A stretch of DNA of 64,000 nucleotides from Heterocephalus glaber (Eukaryota; Chordata; Mammalia; Rodentia; Bathyergidae), in contig NW_004624743.1 of NCBI RefSeq assembly GCF_000247695.1, positions 8,235,318 through 8,299,317 of the forward strand, written 5' to 3'. The position numbers were made by a program, and so were the translations under genes. Positions 22,621-35,874 of this stretch are shown piece after piece; the stretch's first letter is position 1; each line of letters starts with the position of its first letter. The notes under the pieces are model-generated. The model did no database searches. It was not told the origin of the DNA and worked only from the letters and a program-made list of their open reading frames with translations.

Positions 22621-25098
22621 GGAAAACAAAAGGAGGAAAGAAAACAGGGAAAACTGGGCATTGTGGGGTTTGAAGCAAAGCATATAACCTTCAGTGGTAA
22701 GAGTGTATCTCAATTTTATCTCTCATTTTCAATTTAGTTTTAAAAAAAGTCAAGCTTGTGGTATTTTTGAAGACAGTTCTGGTATTGTGTTAAGCATACT
22801 TTTGAGGAGGGGGAGAAAAGGATCATAGCAGAGAGAAAGACTACCTTTCCTGGAGTTCTTTAATAGGATCCATAAGGAAGGGAAGATGAAAAAAAAGATT
22901 CTCTCATTAGATTTTGGCAAAACTGTTCTAAAAGGCCCCTCACTCATGTGCATGTGAGGAACCTGAGATTTTCTCGGCTGGGTTAGAATTCAGGCATCAC
23001 ATCTGAGGGGATGTTGGCATCTACACAGAGTATTCCTGGTCTGTTATACAAGCGTGTCCCTGTGACTCCACCCATGTGGGGAGGACCTTGGCTGAGGACA
23101 CACAGTGAAGGACACCAGGGGGTAGCTGTATGAAAAATGTGTCTGAGCAGGAAAAGAGACACGTAGCACAAGTAATGAACCATAAGATCTTTGCAGTTGT
23201 CTCTTAATAGGAGCACTGGTAAGTAACACTGGTGTGCACTAGGTTAGGTGTAACTTATTGCAACCATTTTTTTATGAGCTTTATGGCAATGTGCTCCTAA
23301 TTCCTGCAGAAAGGGCTGGCCCTACTGTTGTCCTTTAAAGCATACTCCACTAATTCTCCACCAATCACTGCTGCAGATTCAAGTCTCAGGAAAGATTAAT
23401 ATCTTCACAGTAGCAGGTTTCAAAACTTAGAGAGCAGCAAAGGAAAACCAAGTGATTACTGCAGATTTTCAGAGCTGAAGGAGGGCAGGGGAAGCATACA
23501 CTTGTGAGATATTTGCAATGAAATTCCACTTTGAAAAATCTTAGTTCTATTTGAAATCTATCATTTAAAAATTAATAACTGTTTTCCTTTAATACAGTCA
23601 GTGTAAAGAAATCCAATCCACTTCTGAACGGTTCTCCTTCCTCTCAGATCCATGGAAATTCACTACTGTTGCTGACAAACAAAATGCCACAAGATTTGTC
23701 ATACAAATCACATTCTAAGAGGTTCCAAAAACTTGACAACGTTGACAGTTGTTTTCAGCAAATGGCTGCTTTACTCTGTACTGTCAATGTTGATGTCCTC
23801 GTGCACATGTAAAAGAGCAATGCGATTAAGGCAAAAGCTTGTCCACGCTATGTCTGAGCCAAGTTTTCCGTCTCCGTGTGGCACTGAAAGATTGCTCAGC
23901 TGTTGCAGATAAGGCAGGAATAGCTAGCAGATTTCTGCCATTTAAAAAAAAAAAAAAGGCAACATTCTCTGGGCATGCGTTTCTGTAGGAATTTACCAAC
24001 ATCTGCTGCTGACCTAAAGTTTTCTATAGAAGCAGCATATTGAATTTATAGAAGTTGCTCACAATGGTCGCGGTCAAGACTCATTTCCTTGGGACATAAT
24101 GAGATCTGTTCACCAAGAGGAGGTAGGTTGGAGTTGGATAACATTTACATTCTCTAAATTGTCCTTGGAGCTTCAGGCCTCATACTTTTTTGGCCCATCC
24201 TAAATTTATTTTCTGCATGCTCTCTAAATTATATTTCGGCAGAGAAACTTTTTAGAAAGAAGAATAAAGAGCTAAGAGATTTTGGTGATTCCACAGAAGG
24301 CCTACACTTCACACTTATCTTTTTTTTATAGGCTCTCTGAAAATGTTTGATTTTTGGAAGCTGATTTATTCTGGAAGAATTTTGTAGTTGAATTTTAGTG
24401 TGACTTAAAATTGTCATATGTGCTATCCTTAAAAGAACATACGGGATATAGGTGTTTCCTATTGGGAAAAGTAATTTTCATCATCTCTAATTCCTTTTGT
24501 TTGGGGATATCACCTTATCTGCCATTTGCCACTGCTCATTTTTGAAATTTGTTACCTATCCATAGTAATCTTTGCTTCTTTTGAGATAGGAATGCTCTTC
24601 AGGTAAAAGATACAAAACTTAAGTTAGTCCCAGTGATCCAAACCCACCTCATGGTAGTGCATTTGTTATTTGATTCATCTATTCTTGTTCTTGGTCACCT
24701 AGTACAGCTGCATGCATTAACTGTCTGACTTGTCTTTGAAAATCTTAAGCCACATTCTTTGGAACAGTTGCTTCATGTTGGTTGAAATTCTCGGTGGCAC
24801 TTTTTTCCATTTGCAGGAGCCAAGAGCCCCCATAGCAGACACATAGTTTCCAAGAACTTAGACATGGTTCATGATTCCTGAATCTCAAAAATTTCACATA
24901 GGAATTGGGATACCATCTACAGGGTCTGAAATCTTTTTGCTGCAAATTATGACTAAAAAGTGTATGTTCGTACTGTGAAGTTAAGTTAGGATGTGTAATT
25001 TTCAATCATTTTCATTCTTATAGCTAGCAGAGGGACACAATTAGAAAAACCCACTAATAATAAGTAATCATTCCAATGCCATGAGCAAGTAAAGAAAG
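22621..25098. other. Unassigned, one weak CTCF-like match
   Basis: About 2.5 kb without a recognised repeat. An ACACCAGGGGGTAGC stretch at about 23112-23126 resembles the central part of the CTCF motif but lacks its GGCGC continuation. An A13 run lies near 23945-23957. Confidence 0.3.
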
Positions 25099-25260
25099 AT
25101 ATTAGCTGAAACATTCTTGTAGGAAAAATTAGGGATGAAAAGAGGTGTGAGCCAGTAACATGGCTGCTTTTATAAAACAACTCTTTATTGTCTAATCTAG
25201 AAACACATTTTCTTGCGAACATCTTTAGGTTGTACTAAAAATATAGCAATTGAAAGTTCA
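25099..25260 (+). repeat. Unassigned diverged repeat, copy B
   Basis: Partner of 21194-21350, same orientation, with the same landmarks and a one-base gap near the centre. The two are 3.9 kb apart and are either two insertions of an old family or an ancient local duplication. Confidence 0.55.
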
Positions 25261-26599
25261 AATTTTAAGTCCCAAATTACTGCCTTTCAGATCCATTGAG
25301 ACATCTAAAAAATGGGTCAAGGTAACAATGCATAATTTGATAAGTTAACAAAAAGTTGCTAATGGAAATAAAATGAAAATCAATGTAATTGTCATAACCT
25401 TTAGCACCTGTCTTATTTCTATTGTCAGTTATACCTCTTAGGAAGCAAAAATTCTTGTGTAATATTTGCAACAGTTAGCATCTTTATTTTCATGCAGCCA
25501 AGGGAGAAGAGAAATTTCCCATACAGTATTCAGATCCTCTGATTAAGCAACTGATTAAAAAAACATGAGCAGTTTATAAAAAAATGAACCAGAGTAAATA
25601 CACAAAAGCAGAATGTGTATCAATAGAGAAGAGCATGCAGACAGGAAAAACACGGAATACTTTCTCTTTCCTGCTGATTTGGATTTCACACAATTTCACG
25701 AATTTTTCTTTTGCAAACTTTTGTTATGATTATACTGACAATGACTTCATGCACTTGACAACTTATAGACCAGAAATAAGATAATAACATATCATGAAAT
25801 TCATGAAGTTGTGCTCTCAGCTTTGTCCTTGGGATTGATTTTATTTTTAATTCCAGAGGTTTATAGTCTCTCTAGAACTTAGATTTCTCTGTCAATATCT
25901 TCCCAATGCTTGGTTCAATCCATTTATAGATATGATATTGGTAGGCAAAAGCAAAGAGAGGGAAGTGAAGAAAACCATTATTTGTGCATGTAATCTAAGC
26001 ATTCATTTCTCAGAATGTATACTTATAGTAATCGTGTTCTTCAGTAAAAATTTTGACTGGGCCTCCGAAAACAATAGATATCAGGAAATCAAAATAAATT
26101 CTCTTCCCTGGACTTCTATGAAATATCAGAAATACATCATGGAACTATTTCAAACAATTGCCCTTCCAACTACCCTGTTGCTCCAAAGGTGAGTGAATTT
26201 ACTAGAAAATGTGAAGGCTTCTCATTGGCTTTTGAACTTTCTCATAATACTGATAATTTCATGAGACAAAAGTGATGTCATCAATTATGCTATAAATTCT
26301 TATATGAAAGTTTTATGTTTTGGGAGGATATAATCCTTTTCACTGAATATATCTAGAGCTGAGAGATATTTTACTGGTTGGTTCATTTCTATGTGGTTTG
26401 AGTATGCTGTGAAATATTAGCCAGGTTTGGGGAATGAAGTTAGGTGTAAAATAAATGGCCTCTTGTGGACTGGAATATCTTTCTCTCCAGTGGTCACTCT
26501 ACTTTGACCATATATCTGGAATGGTAATGTGCAAAGACTTGTAAAGGGAAGGAGGGTAGACAGCAATTGAGTATATTCCAAAATTTAAAAATGGTGTGC
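25261..26599. other. Unassigned
   Basis: AT-rich, nothing recognised. A plus-strand frame at 25932-26192 (86 codons) has no motif and no splice signals of note. Confidence 0.35.
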
Positions 26600-27105
26600 T
26601 TTGTTCTTTTGACAAGATTACCAAATGTGATTAAAAGCTACAGTGGTCTGCAGCAACCTACAGGACAAAGTCTAAATCCCTCAGAGAGACACAGTGTGCT
26701 GTCTGTGTACTTTTCAGATCCTTCTATGCTACTTCTTCATAGCTACATGAATTGCCAAACACTAGCCATGCTCTTCTCATGTCCTCTGTCAGGAAACAAT
26801 TTGAGTTTTAACTTCCCTCAGAACAAGTATTCATTCTTTTAAGACAGGGTCCAAATGACCTCTCTTTTGAGAAATATACCCTGACTATTGCAGGAAGTTC
26901 CTAAGTCTTTATTCTATTCCTATTTTTGGCATTTATTCTATTATACTGCTTAGTACTGGAATATAAGTTTATTTCCCAAGCAAGACTGTGAGCCTTTGAG
27001 AGTAGGGATTGTATCATATTCATTTTTGTATTTCTTGGACTTTGCATAGTGCCCAACTTATGAAATTTACAATATAAATATTTATTGAAGGAAATGCAGT
27101 ATTGC
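26600..27105 (+). mobile_element. LINE-2 3' part, sense
   Basis: The right half shows AATATAAGTTTATTTCCCAAGCAAGACTGTGAGCCTTTGAGAGTAGGGATTGTATCATATTCATTTTTGTATTTCTTGGACTTTGCATAGTGCCCAACTTATGAAATTTACAATATAAATATTTATTGAAGGAAATG, which follows the L2 end (AATGTAAGCTCCATGAGGGCAGGGAC, then GTGCCTGGCACATAGTAGG, then ATAAATATTTGTTGAATGAATG). The left half fits the upstream L2 region less clearly. Confidence 0.7.
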
Positions 27106-29390
27106 ACAATGTCTGTGCCCTGGGCTCAGATCATCAGTGAGTCCACCTGTCATCAGAGTCTCTCATACTAGGCATGTTGAGAAATCTACCACGAATGAAA
27201 CACTCTCTATGCTTACCATTGCCATTCAAAAGCCCTGACAAGGTTCATTTACCTTAAACAGTGTGTTTGCTTTCCTGTGCAATTCAGTTTGTGGCCAATG
27301 CCATTGCTTTTAACATCACACTTCATATGGAAGAGCTAATTGAGATACATTTTTACTCTTACAGAAGTAGCAGAGCCACATTCCCATCATTTTTATTTAA
27401 AAGGATTCATTGGAGTTCAGAATTTGCCCAGAAATGCAAAGGACAAAAAAGTCCACAATATCAGTAGTGGTGAAAGCCCCACATAGACAGAGCCCACTCA
27501 TTTTTATTTTACATACAGTTCTCATGAGCTTTTGTTTGTTTTCATGGTTTTAGAAGATTATCAAGAGCAAATTATTCAAATCTGCAACCACAGGATTTCT
27601 AGATTGAAAGAAAGAATGAAACAAAGAAACAAGAGAAAAATGGGAAACACCAGCTGATCCTTATAGAATGTCAAAGAAAATAAGATTTTTAAGAAGATAA
27701 AAGGTTTAGACTATTGTGGGACATTTCGATATAGTTCTACCTCTACCTAACTTAGCCTTACTTTCAAACCAAGGGCAATCGTGTCAGTCATTCCTCGCTT
27801 CCTTCTCTGCTCTCTCAGACAGCTACCCATCTCTCCCCTTCTCTATCTCAAGATTATTGCCTAGCTTTTTCTATTAACTCACACCATGGCATGTCTCAAA
27901 TCCTTAGTGATGATCACACATGAAGACTTAAGGTGTGAACTTACCATTTGGATGCTTCATTGACACACATACACACAAAGACACACACACACACACACAC
28001 ACACATGCATGTACACCGAGAATAAAAACTGCTTCTGAACCCCCTGGAACTCCAGTATTTCCCCATGATCTTCCACGTATGTCTGGTTGTGCCTTGATGT
28101 TCCTGTGATTCTGATGCTTAGATGTCCCCAGTACCTGCATGCTGGCCTGGCCAGAACACTGGATCTGCCTGTTCTCAGGGCTTTCTTACTTGGACTTTCT
28201 AACTAGTGACACATTCTGGACAACTTAAGTATGGAAACTTGGGGTGGCAACTTTTAACAATGCTGTATTTTGTAGCTGGCTCACCAGAAATCTACAATGA
28301 AGTCTTCGGAGAGACAATGGCTATAAAAGCTCAAGGAGTACAGAAAAGGCTTCCATGGAGACCGCAGATTTTCACAGCAGCATCGGTCCTTTGGCTATGA
28401 ACTACAATAAGCACAATCTCCCCTATCTAAAGAATGATTCTTCCCTTATAAAATGCTATGTTGTGGCTTTCATTCTGTGTCTCACTGATTGTCATAAGTG
28501 TACGCAGACAGAGTTTTCTAGTGTGGAGTGTTGGAGCCATGCCACTTTGCCACCCAAGAGAAGAGTATGCCTAGGGCTTTAGTTTGTGTAGCATTGCTTT
28601 GCTGACTATGAGTTTTGAACTACTAGTTTTAGCACCTTCCACTTAGTGATAATTTACTATTTTATTCTATGCCTATGTTTTAGACCAAGCTCATATGGTA
28701 CAGTTCAGGTGCTTTGATTTGCATTTCTGTTGGCTTAGATAAAATTATAACACATGGCTTAATTAGTAAGATGTGTATGTTCCCAGGGGAAGGTGTACTT
28801 TCCACCATTGCTTCTCCCATTTCCAGCAAATTACATTGTGGAAATGGTGCTTTTGTGAAAGGAATAATGCCATTCTCGGAGTGATATTTATTATTATTTA
28901 GCAATTATATGAAGTGAACACCTAATAACTCTAACACAAAGAGTACAACTCATTATGGTTACAAGCATGGTCTGAAAAATCCAGTTACTTCTACCATTAG
29001 GACTGTCATAAGTATGCTGACAAGACAGCCACTCCTAAGAACAAATTTGAAGTGTTTTGGGAACCAAACATTCATATTATTTATGAACCGTCTGAAATTT
29101 TAATATTCATTTGTTGGGATTTTCAGGGCTTCCTGTCTTCAGTGGAAATATCTGTTGTGGGATAAGATGCTTAACTGTTATAATTAATCCTCTAATTGAA
29201 ATCCATAGTCAAGTTGGTGAAAAGTAGGCACACAGACTAGGCAAAGATGTCACCTGGAAGTGACAATGAAAGGCTGATAGAAACTTTAATGTTTGTCTAC
29301 TATCCATTTTATTCATGTTATATAAATCACTAAACTCTATTTATACAATTAATTTTCTGAGCCAGGCTTCACCTATCTCTAATATTTCTT
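27106..29390. other. Unassigned with a CA microsatellite
   Basis: Contains the CA repeat listed separately. No exon or repeat family otherwise recognised. The plus-strand frame at 28206-28400 is open for 64 codons and reads as mildly protein-like after residue 24, but it has no known motif. Confidence 0.35.
27963..28008. repeat. (CA)n microsatellite
   Basis: Interrupted CA/CACACAT run with one uninterrupted stretch of about 12 units. Confidence 0.95.
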
Positions 29391-29600
29391 GTTAAAACTT
29401 TTATTTTATTAGTACACGTTTTCAGTGCATGAAGCTTACATTCATCTTAGGGAGCAGTTATATGCACACAACATGTACACAACATGATTCTTTTGATTCT
29501 TTTTTTATTCCCCTTACCCTCCCCATCCACCTCCACCTCCTTCCCTCTGTCTCTAGATTGCCATTCCTCCTTTTTTTTATTATTGTTATTCTTCTTATTA
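29391..29600 (-). mobile_element. LINE-1 3' end, older subfamily
   Basis: AACTTTTATTTTATTAGTACACGTTTTCAGTGCATGAAGCTTACATTCATC, a short CACAAC-rich section, then a CT-rich block. Shares its order with 7290-7640. The L1 reads on the minus strand and is antiparallel to the longer L1 that follows. Confidence 0.6.
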
Positions 29601-29877
29601 TTTTTAGCCTAAGTTTACACCATATAAGTTTGCATTCAGAAGGGGAAGTAAGGAGATCTGTCTCCAATTTTTAAAAAGAATTTGTACACTCAGTTTTATA
29701 AAATTATAAAAATTGTCAATTATGTGTGATGACTTCAAATCAGTAGCAAAGTCTCCTAGCAAAGGGCCAGACACTTCACTACTGAATTCCACCATTCATT
29801 TAAAGAGGATGTAATACAAGTACTTCTTAAATAATTCCAAGAAAGTTAAGAGGAAGGAATTCTTCCAACCTAGTTCT

Positions 29878-31640
29878 ATGACTTTAGTATTACCAATACC
29901 AGCTGAGAACACAACAAAAAAAAACTACTGGCCAATATTCTTGATGAACCTTGATGCAAAAATCCTCAATAAATACTATCAAACTGAATGCAGCACATTA
30001 AAATTATTATTATCTGTGATCAAGTAGCATTCATTCCTGGATGGAAATCAATAAATGCGATATGACACAACAGAATAAAGGTGAAAAAAACCATATCGTC
30101 TTCATAGGTACAGAAAAGGTATTGGATAAAATTCAACACCATTCATGATAAAAAATGGAGCAAATTGTGTCTAGAAAGAAAATATCTCAATATAATAAAG
30201 GTCATAGGTAATAAGCCAGTAGCTGAAATAAAAGTGAATGGGAAAAGCTGACAGGCTTTTCTTCAAGTTCTATAACAAGCAAAGATGCCCACGTTCACTA
30301 CTTTTATTCAACATAGTGCTGATGTCCTAGCCAGAAGAGCCAGTCAAGAGAAGGAAGGAAAGGGCATCCAAACTAGAAATGAGGAAGTCAAATGGTCACA
30401 TGATCTCATATGTAGAAAACTCCAAAGGACCCACCAAGAATTCAGCAAGCGTGTAGGGTCCAAAATCAACATATAAGAATCACAAGTGTTGCAGTACAGC
30501 ACAGGCAATTGTCTGGAGAAGAAATCAATCTCGTTTAAAATAGCTTAAGAATAAAATAACCAAATTTAATCTGTTTTGTTAAATTCACCCTAGTTATATT
30601 TTTTCTAGTAAGAATTATAAAATATTCATGAAAGAAATTGAAGAAGATACACAAAACATAGAATGATATCTTGTTTTTATGTATTGAAAAAATCAATATT
30701 GTTAAAATGACCACCCTGCCCCAAACAACGCAATGTAATCTCTGCCAAAATGACACTCTTCATAGAGTAAGAGAAAGTAAGCTTAATGTTTGTACAGAAC
30801 AACAACAAGAACCCTAATAGCCAAAGTCATCTGCACAAAAAAGGACAAAGAAAAAAATGTATTATACCTGACTTAAATATATTGTACAAATCTTTAATAT
30901 CAAAACAGCATAATATTGGGATAAAAACAGACACATACCCCAGTGGAAAGGAATTCAGAACCCAGAAGTCAAACCCTATATCACAACCAACTGATTTTCC
31001 ACAAAGGAGGAAAGAAACAGTCTTTTTAATAAATTGTGCTCATAAAATTGGATATCCATATACAGGAGTATAAAAGTAGAATATGTGGTGTATATACATG
31101 CAGTGGAACACTATTTAGCCACCGAAAAGAGTGTCACAAATTCTGTCATTTTTGACAACAAAGGATGAAACTGGAGATCATCAAGTGAAATAAGCCAAGT
31201 GCAGGGAGACAAGCACTGCATGATCTCACATGTAGGTGACATCTAAAAAAGATGACCTCAGGGAAGTTGAGAGTAGAATTGTGGCTACCGGAGGAAGAGG
31301 AGAGCACGGGGAGGGTGGATGGAGGAAGGTTCATCATTGCCTAACCACTTGCAGTTAGACAGGAGCAAGAAGTTCTGATGGGTTATTGCACTGTAGGGTG
31401 ACTACAGAAAGCAATAATGCATGGTAAATTTCAGAAAGCTTGAAGAAAGAATTTTGAATGCTTTTGTTGAAGAGCAATGACAAACGTTTGAGGAGATAGA
31501 TATGTTTAACCTGATTTAAACATTACACCATGCATATGTGTAAGGAAGGACACAGGGCATGATTCCCCCATAAATATATACAATTTTTACTTTTCTGTGT
31601 AGCATTTAAAAATAAATTTAGTTAAAAATGTTGTGATTTC
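29878..31640 (+). mobile_element. Decayed LINE-1, ORF2 3' half and 3' UTR
   Basis: About 1.8 kb. The left part encodes the L1 reverse transcriptase region: CCAATACCAGCTGAGAACACAAC is close to the AATAC..GACAAGAACACAACAA phrase of ORF2, and TATTGGATAAAATTCAACACC corresponds to the AFDKIQHP-type stretch. Bases 30285-30476 read VLARRASQEKEGKGIQ, then EEVK, matching the conserved VLARAIRQEKEIKGIQ..EEVK segment. The catalytic FADD segment that should follow is missing in this frame, so the enzyme is dead. From about 31085 come GGAACACTATTTAGCCA and a 3' UTR of L1MA-like type (TTAGACAGGAGCAAGAAGTTCTGATG, GTAGGGTGACTACAGAAAGCAATAATG, then CCCCCATAAATATATACAATTTTTAC). It ends near an AAAAATAAA. Confidence 0.85.
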
Positions 31641-32700
31641 TCCAACTCTTCTGTTTAATTCCGTAAAAGTAGGTGTGACCCCTGGAGTTCCTTCAGCCCT
31701 AGATTCCTGTGGCTCTTACATTGTATTTTTGTCCACAGAGATTTCTCAAGATGTTTGGCTCTGCTTCTCCTTGGAATGGAGGTGCTGAGATGATGCCTAT
31801 CTGTCTGTGGTCAGCAGCCGGGCTGCAGTCTCTATGGGAGGAGCTAATCCCACTGAGACAGCCGTTTAATAAATGGTTTTTGACATGAATTTAATTGTAT
31901 TTGGCTCAGCATATGGCTGTGTACATACATTTTCTTGTTTTTCTATTGTATTTTTGGATTTTTACAGATAATGCAAAGCACCGAGATTTTCAAGGAGGAT
32001 TTATAACACACTCAATAATGCTTCCTATTGTATTTCTGGAAACATGTGTCAGAAAATACACTGCCTAGAACTGGGCAGACTGGAGAGTCTCAGTTTGAAA
32101 GAGTCCTATGAATACTGGTAGCTTTATTTTTTTACATAAGAGTAACTGAACGTTTAATAATCACATGAGAAGAATTTTTTGGAGAAAACATTGAAAAAAA
32201 CTCTGGCGATATTGTATTCACTTTATAATATTGTTATTAATTTCACTGATATAAAGTAAAACATTTTATAAGTAGTAGATGTTTTATTACTTTTGATTTT
32301 AAAAAAAAGTAGTTTAGTAAATCAATCATTAGATTTGAGCTACCCTATACATAGAAATCATAGAATCTGCATCTCTTAAAAATTTAATAATAACAGAATG
32401 GAAAAGAAAAAAGTAAAGTATTACTAAAGGAGTATATTATGTGTAAAATTACTGATGAGATTGGTAGATTTTAATCATTACAATCTTTACAATGTTTCCA
32501 ACAAATGAACTTTTACTAAATAGCAATAAAGTTGGTGAAGTCAGTGTGACTTCTTAAACATTAATGATAAACTATCAAAGATACAGGAAAATGTGGATAT
32601 TTTATTTTTTATAATAAGCATGCTTTGAGAAAAGGCACAGGATGGGCGTTGTCATTTTGCAGAATTAATACACACGAATGAAAAGACAGTCCCAATAAAA
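31641..32700. other. Unassigned
   Basis: AT-rich, nothing recognised. Confidence 0.35.
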
Positions 32701-32920
32701 GGCTGTAACCCTCGGAATAAACTCCGTCCTGTGGGTCTGCAGCTTGCCTGCGGAGGAGGAAGACAATTCCGCCCGGGCATGAACTTAAAGCGCGAGTCCC
32801 TCGGCCTGTCCTGTGTATGGAGTAAAGCAGACACGCAAGTTGCCCCAACCCAGCACATCACGCCTAGAGCGAATTTTCAGAGAAGGGAGCATCTGCCTGG
32901 AGAGGTACAGATGACTCACT
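32701..32920. promoter_or_regulatory. CpG-enriched patch with a nearby AP-1 site
   Basis: Eleven CpG dinucleotides fall between about 32712 and 32870, near the number expected from local base composition, whereas the flanks are strongly CpG-depleted. This includes TTCCGCCCGGGC at 32767-32778 and GCGCGAG at 32790-32796. A consensus AP-1 site TGACTCA lies at 32912-32918. Overlapping frames on both strands are open for 60-80 codons because of the composition. This could be an enhancer, an alternative promoter or first exon, or a CpG-rich repeat remnant. No TATA box is visible. Confidence 0.35.
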
Positions 32921-34834
32921 CATGTCCCAGGGCGTCATTTCCCTGCAGCCATTGAGATTTTTGTTATTTTCTTTCTTGGAGAAGCAATAGATGGGTTTAT
33001 TTTAAGTATGAGGCAAAGGGATCGTTAGTGGGAATTCTGCAAGAAACTATCCAACATATGAGCTGGATAGGAATCATTCATATTCTCAAGATAAGTTACT
33101 TCAGAATATGAAGGGTAATTACCCTGGAAATGTTTCTTTGAGCCTTTTTTCTTTTCCCTCTTTTTTTTTTTTTTTCTTTGAGGGTAGAGGAAACACTTAA
33201 AATAATCACTGGGGTTAGTTGTATTTATAGGTTAGATTTGTCTGACAGTCTCTCTTTTCATCTTAAAATAAACAGATGACCGTATGTAAAATCACCATTA
33301 TGCACTCCAAGTATTTTAGATCTGACTTTTATGTTTGGAATGAGCCTAGCATCACCCACAAAGATCAGAGGTGCCTCCCTTGATTTCCAGCTTGAATGTG
33401 TGGAAATCGCAGAAAACCAGGCTGTGGTAGGTGCTCCTCCTCCCCAGTTAGGAGCCTCACCTGAAGGCTGAGGTGTACAGAGAACTGATTTGCACTGACC
33501 CGAGGTTTGTGCAACCTGTGGGCACTCATTCAGGGCCTCACTGGCAGTTCTGAGACAACATCCCTGGATTTAGGGCTCTGACCTGTTGCTGAGAGTCAGG
33601 CAAGTTTGGCAGGGGAAGCTCCTCAAGTTCACAGGGTCTGCTCAGCAGAGCAAGTGGCCACTAGTTCTCTCTGGTGCCACTTTGGCTTTGCTCTCTAGAA
33701 AAGCACATCAGTGCATTTGCAGCTGGTGAGAGCACCACTTTATTGCACCTTGTGGAATGCGTGGCAAATAAAAACCATCCTGATTTGAAATAGGCTATCG
33801 TGTATGCTTTTCAGGTTACTCAGATGTCCAAATACGCACAACCAACCATCATTATAAGAAACTCTCCTCTAAGCTGTTAGCGTATGACAGTCTGACTTTT
33901 CAGCTCTGGGAAAGATACTCATTTCTCTCTCTGTTCCATTCAGAACAACTTCCCCTTTATTGCATTTAGAACGGTGTAACTGAAAGGCAATAAGGAAAGC
34001 CAGTATCATTGAGTGGTTCACATGATGCTGGAGTTTATTGTAGTCTGACATTGTGGGTGAACCTCTGTGATCCTTGAAAGCAGCATAAAGGCAAAGCCTA
34101 CTTTTAATGGATTGAAGAAAAATATTCTGAAACAGTGATAAGTGGGGTGACTTCTAGAAATCATGACTTGAAAACATTTTCTGAACAAGTGCTATTTCTG
34201 TTGTCCCAATTCACAAAATGATGTTACAACAGTCTACCATGGGCCAGAACGACTACATTTTTCCCTCTAAGGGCAGGGCTTCATTTTTAAAGATAAGGAT
34301 CCACAATTCCTTCAAATTCCAGATTAAAACAACAACAACAACAACAACAAACAACAACTTGTCTTTCTTTCTCCTCCAATTCTACTCCCAAACTATTATA
34401 TTTAAAGTTTGAGAATTTAGAAATTGTGACAATATTCAATTTAATCTGTTTATTTTCTAGTTATAAAATTGGCAAATGACTGGTTTTATAATTATAATAT
34501 TTACCTTTTTTTTCATAGAAGGCATCCAAATCTTTGTATCCATTATTCTCTGCTCTTGCAATACATCGGTTTGGTATTGTTTGGGTCTGAATTATTTTAA
34601 AGAAATCCCACTGATATATGCTCCAACTACTACTACAATTTTGGGTAGAACAATAAGGACCCCACCAAAATGGGGGTTTCTTTACAATTATTCAGGCTCA
34701 AATCAGAAAGAAACATTTTTTAATATGACAGAGAATTTAGAGGAGAAGTCACACATTTTTACAGGATACCAGGAGAAGAATCCCTTCTTTTATTTATATG
34801 AACACAAACTATTTTTTCCTCTTCTTTCCCCTCT
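32921..34834. other. Unassigned
   Basis: Contains a T run at 33161-33175 and an (AAC)n repeat (listed). A GC-richer stretch at 33360-33720 has no recognised family. Confidence 0.35.
34327..34358. repeat. (AAC)n simple repeat
   Basis: About ten AAC units with one extra A. Confidence 0.9.
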
Positions 34835-34945
34835 ACCAGTGCTGTGGCTCTGCTCTACATGTTTCCCTGACTAACTTCTTCTGTTGTTATGCCTGGCACA
34901 TAGTAGGTGCAGAGTCAATATTTGGGTGTGTGAATGAGTCGAGGA
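34835..34945 (+). mobile_element. LINE-2 3' end fragment, sense
   Basis: ATGCCTGGCACATAGTAGGTGCAGAGTCAATATTTGGGTGTGTGAATGAGT is a well-kept form of the L2 end (GTGCCTGGCACATAGTAGGTGCTCAATAAATATTTGTTGAATGAAT). Confidence 0.8.
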
Positions 34946-35874
34946 AGGGCCTTCAGGATACAAGGACTTCTTGGTTCCCTTTAATCCACTGGCTCAGCAA
35001 CGGTCAGTGTGTAAACTGGATGCGCTGTTGACAACTTTCTTTGCTCTTTGTGTGCATAAGCTGAGAATAAATAGCACCGAAGGGAAGGGAGTGCTTCATC
35101 CCTGGAGTGGATGATACCACCATCAACTCCCCAAAGTGTACCGCACAGAGCTGGTGGCCACAGAAGACAGGCAGCTCCAGCCCTGTCATTAAATATAGAA
35201 GCCTGTCCTCACTGTTTTTCTCCAAACAGACTCTGCATTTTGGAAATTTCCACCACACTTCCTTCTGAGTGGCTCCTTTTCTCAAGATACCAGGGCTAGA
35301 GTTGTACAAAAGCAGACTAGGGGAGGGAAACGAGTGGACGGATGACTATCTGTTCCCTCATCCAGGGTGAGGAGTCCACCGTGTTATTGCTTCTCCTTAA
35401 CTTTTATGTCCCTGAAAAATGTCTCCTCACTCATTTTTCATTGTGTTTTCTGTAATTTTTTTTGAGTGTCTCTTCCATGAAAAGTCATCTCTTAGGTGAA
35501 GGGACCTAATAGAAGAGAGCGGTCAGTCTGTAGTTAACACCACCGGGACACTAGAAGGTGACCTTTTGTTGTAAGATTTTAGGTCAATACCTAAAGGGTT
35601 CCTTTTTGTTTGCCTAAATAAACATAATAACCACCCCTGCCTGAACTTTAAAATGAACACTGATCATGTGGAACCTCAGGGAGAATAGGTAAAGTTACTT
35701 GTGGATTACCAAAAAATGTTTCACACCAAAATGCTTATTACTTTCATTACTGAAATACATTGTCTATGACTAAATGTGTGTGTGTGTGTGGGGGGGTACC
35801 ATCTCTGTTTTGGGCTATTGCAAGAATATGATATTTAGTTCTTTATACTTTAATACTTTAATAACTTTAAAATA
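34946..35874. other. Unassigned, short GT repeat
   Basis: No family recognised. A (GT)n tract followed by a G run lies at 35776-35796. Confidence 0.35.

Noticed and set aside
23112..23126. CTCF binding site
   Set aside because: Only the CCAGGGGG part matches; the rest of the motif is missing.
27963..28008. CRISPR-like or phased repeat array
   Set aside because: This is a simple CA microsatellite. No array of spaced direct repeats exists anywhere in the window.
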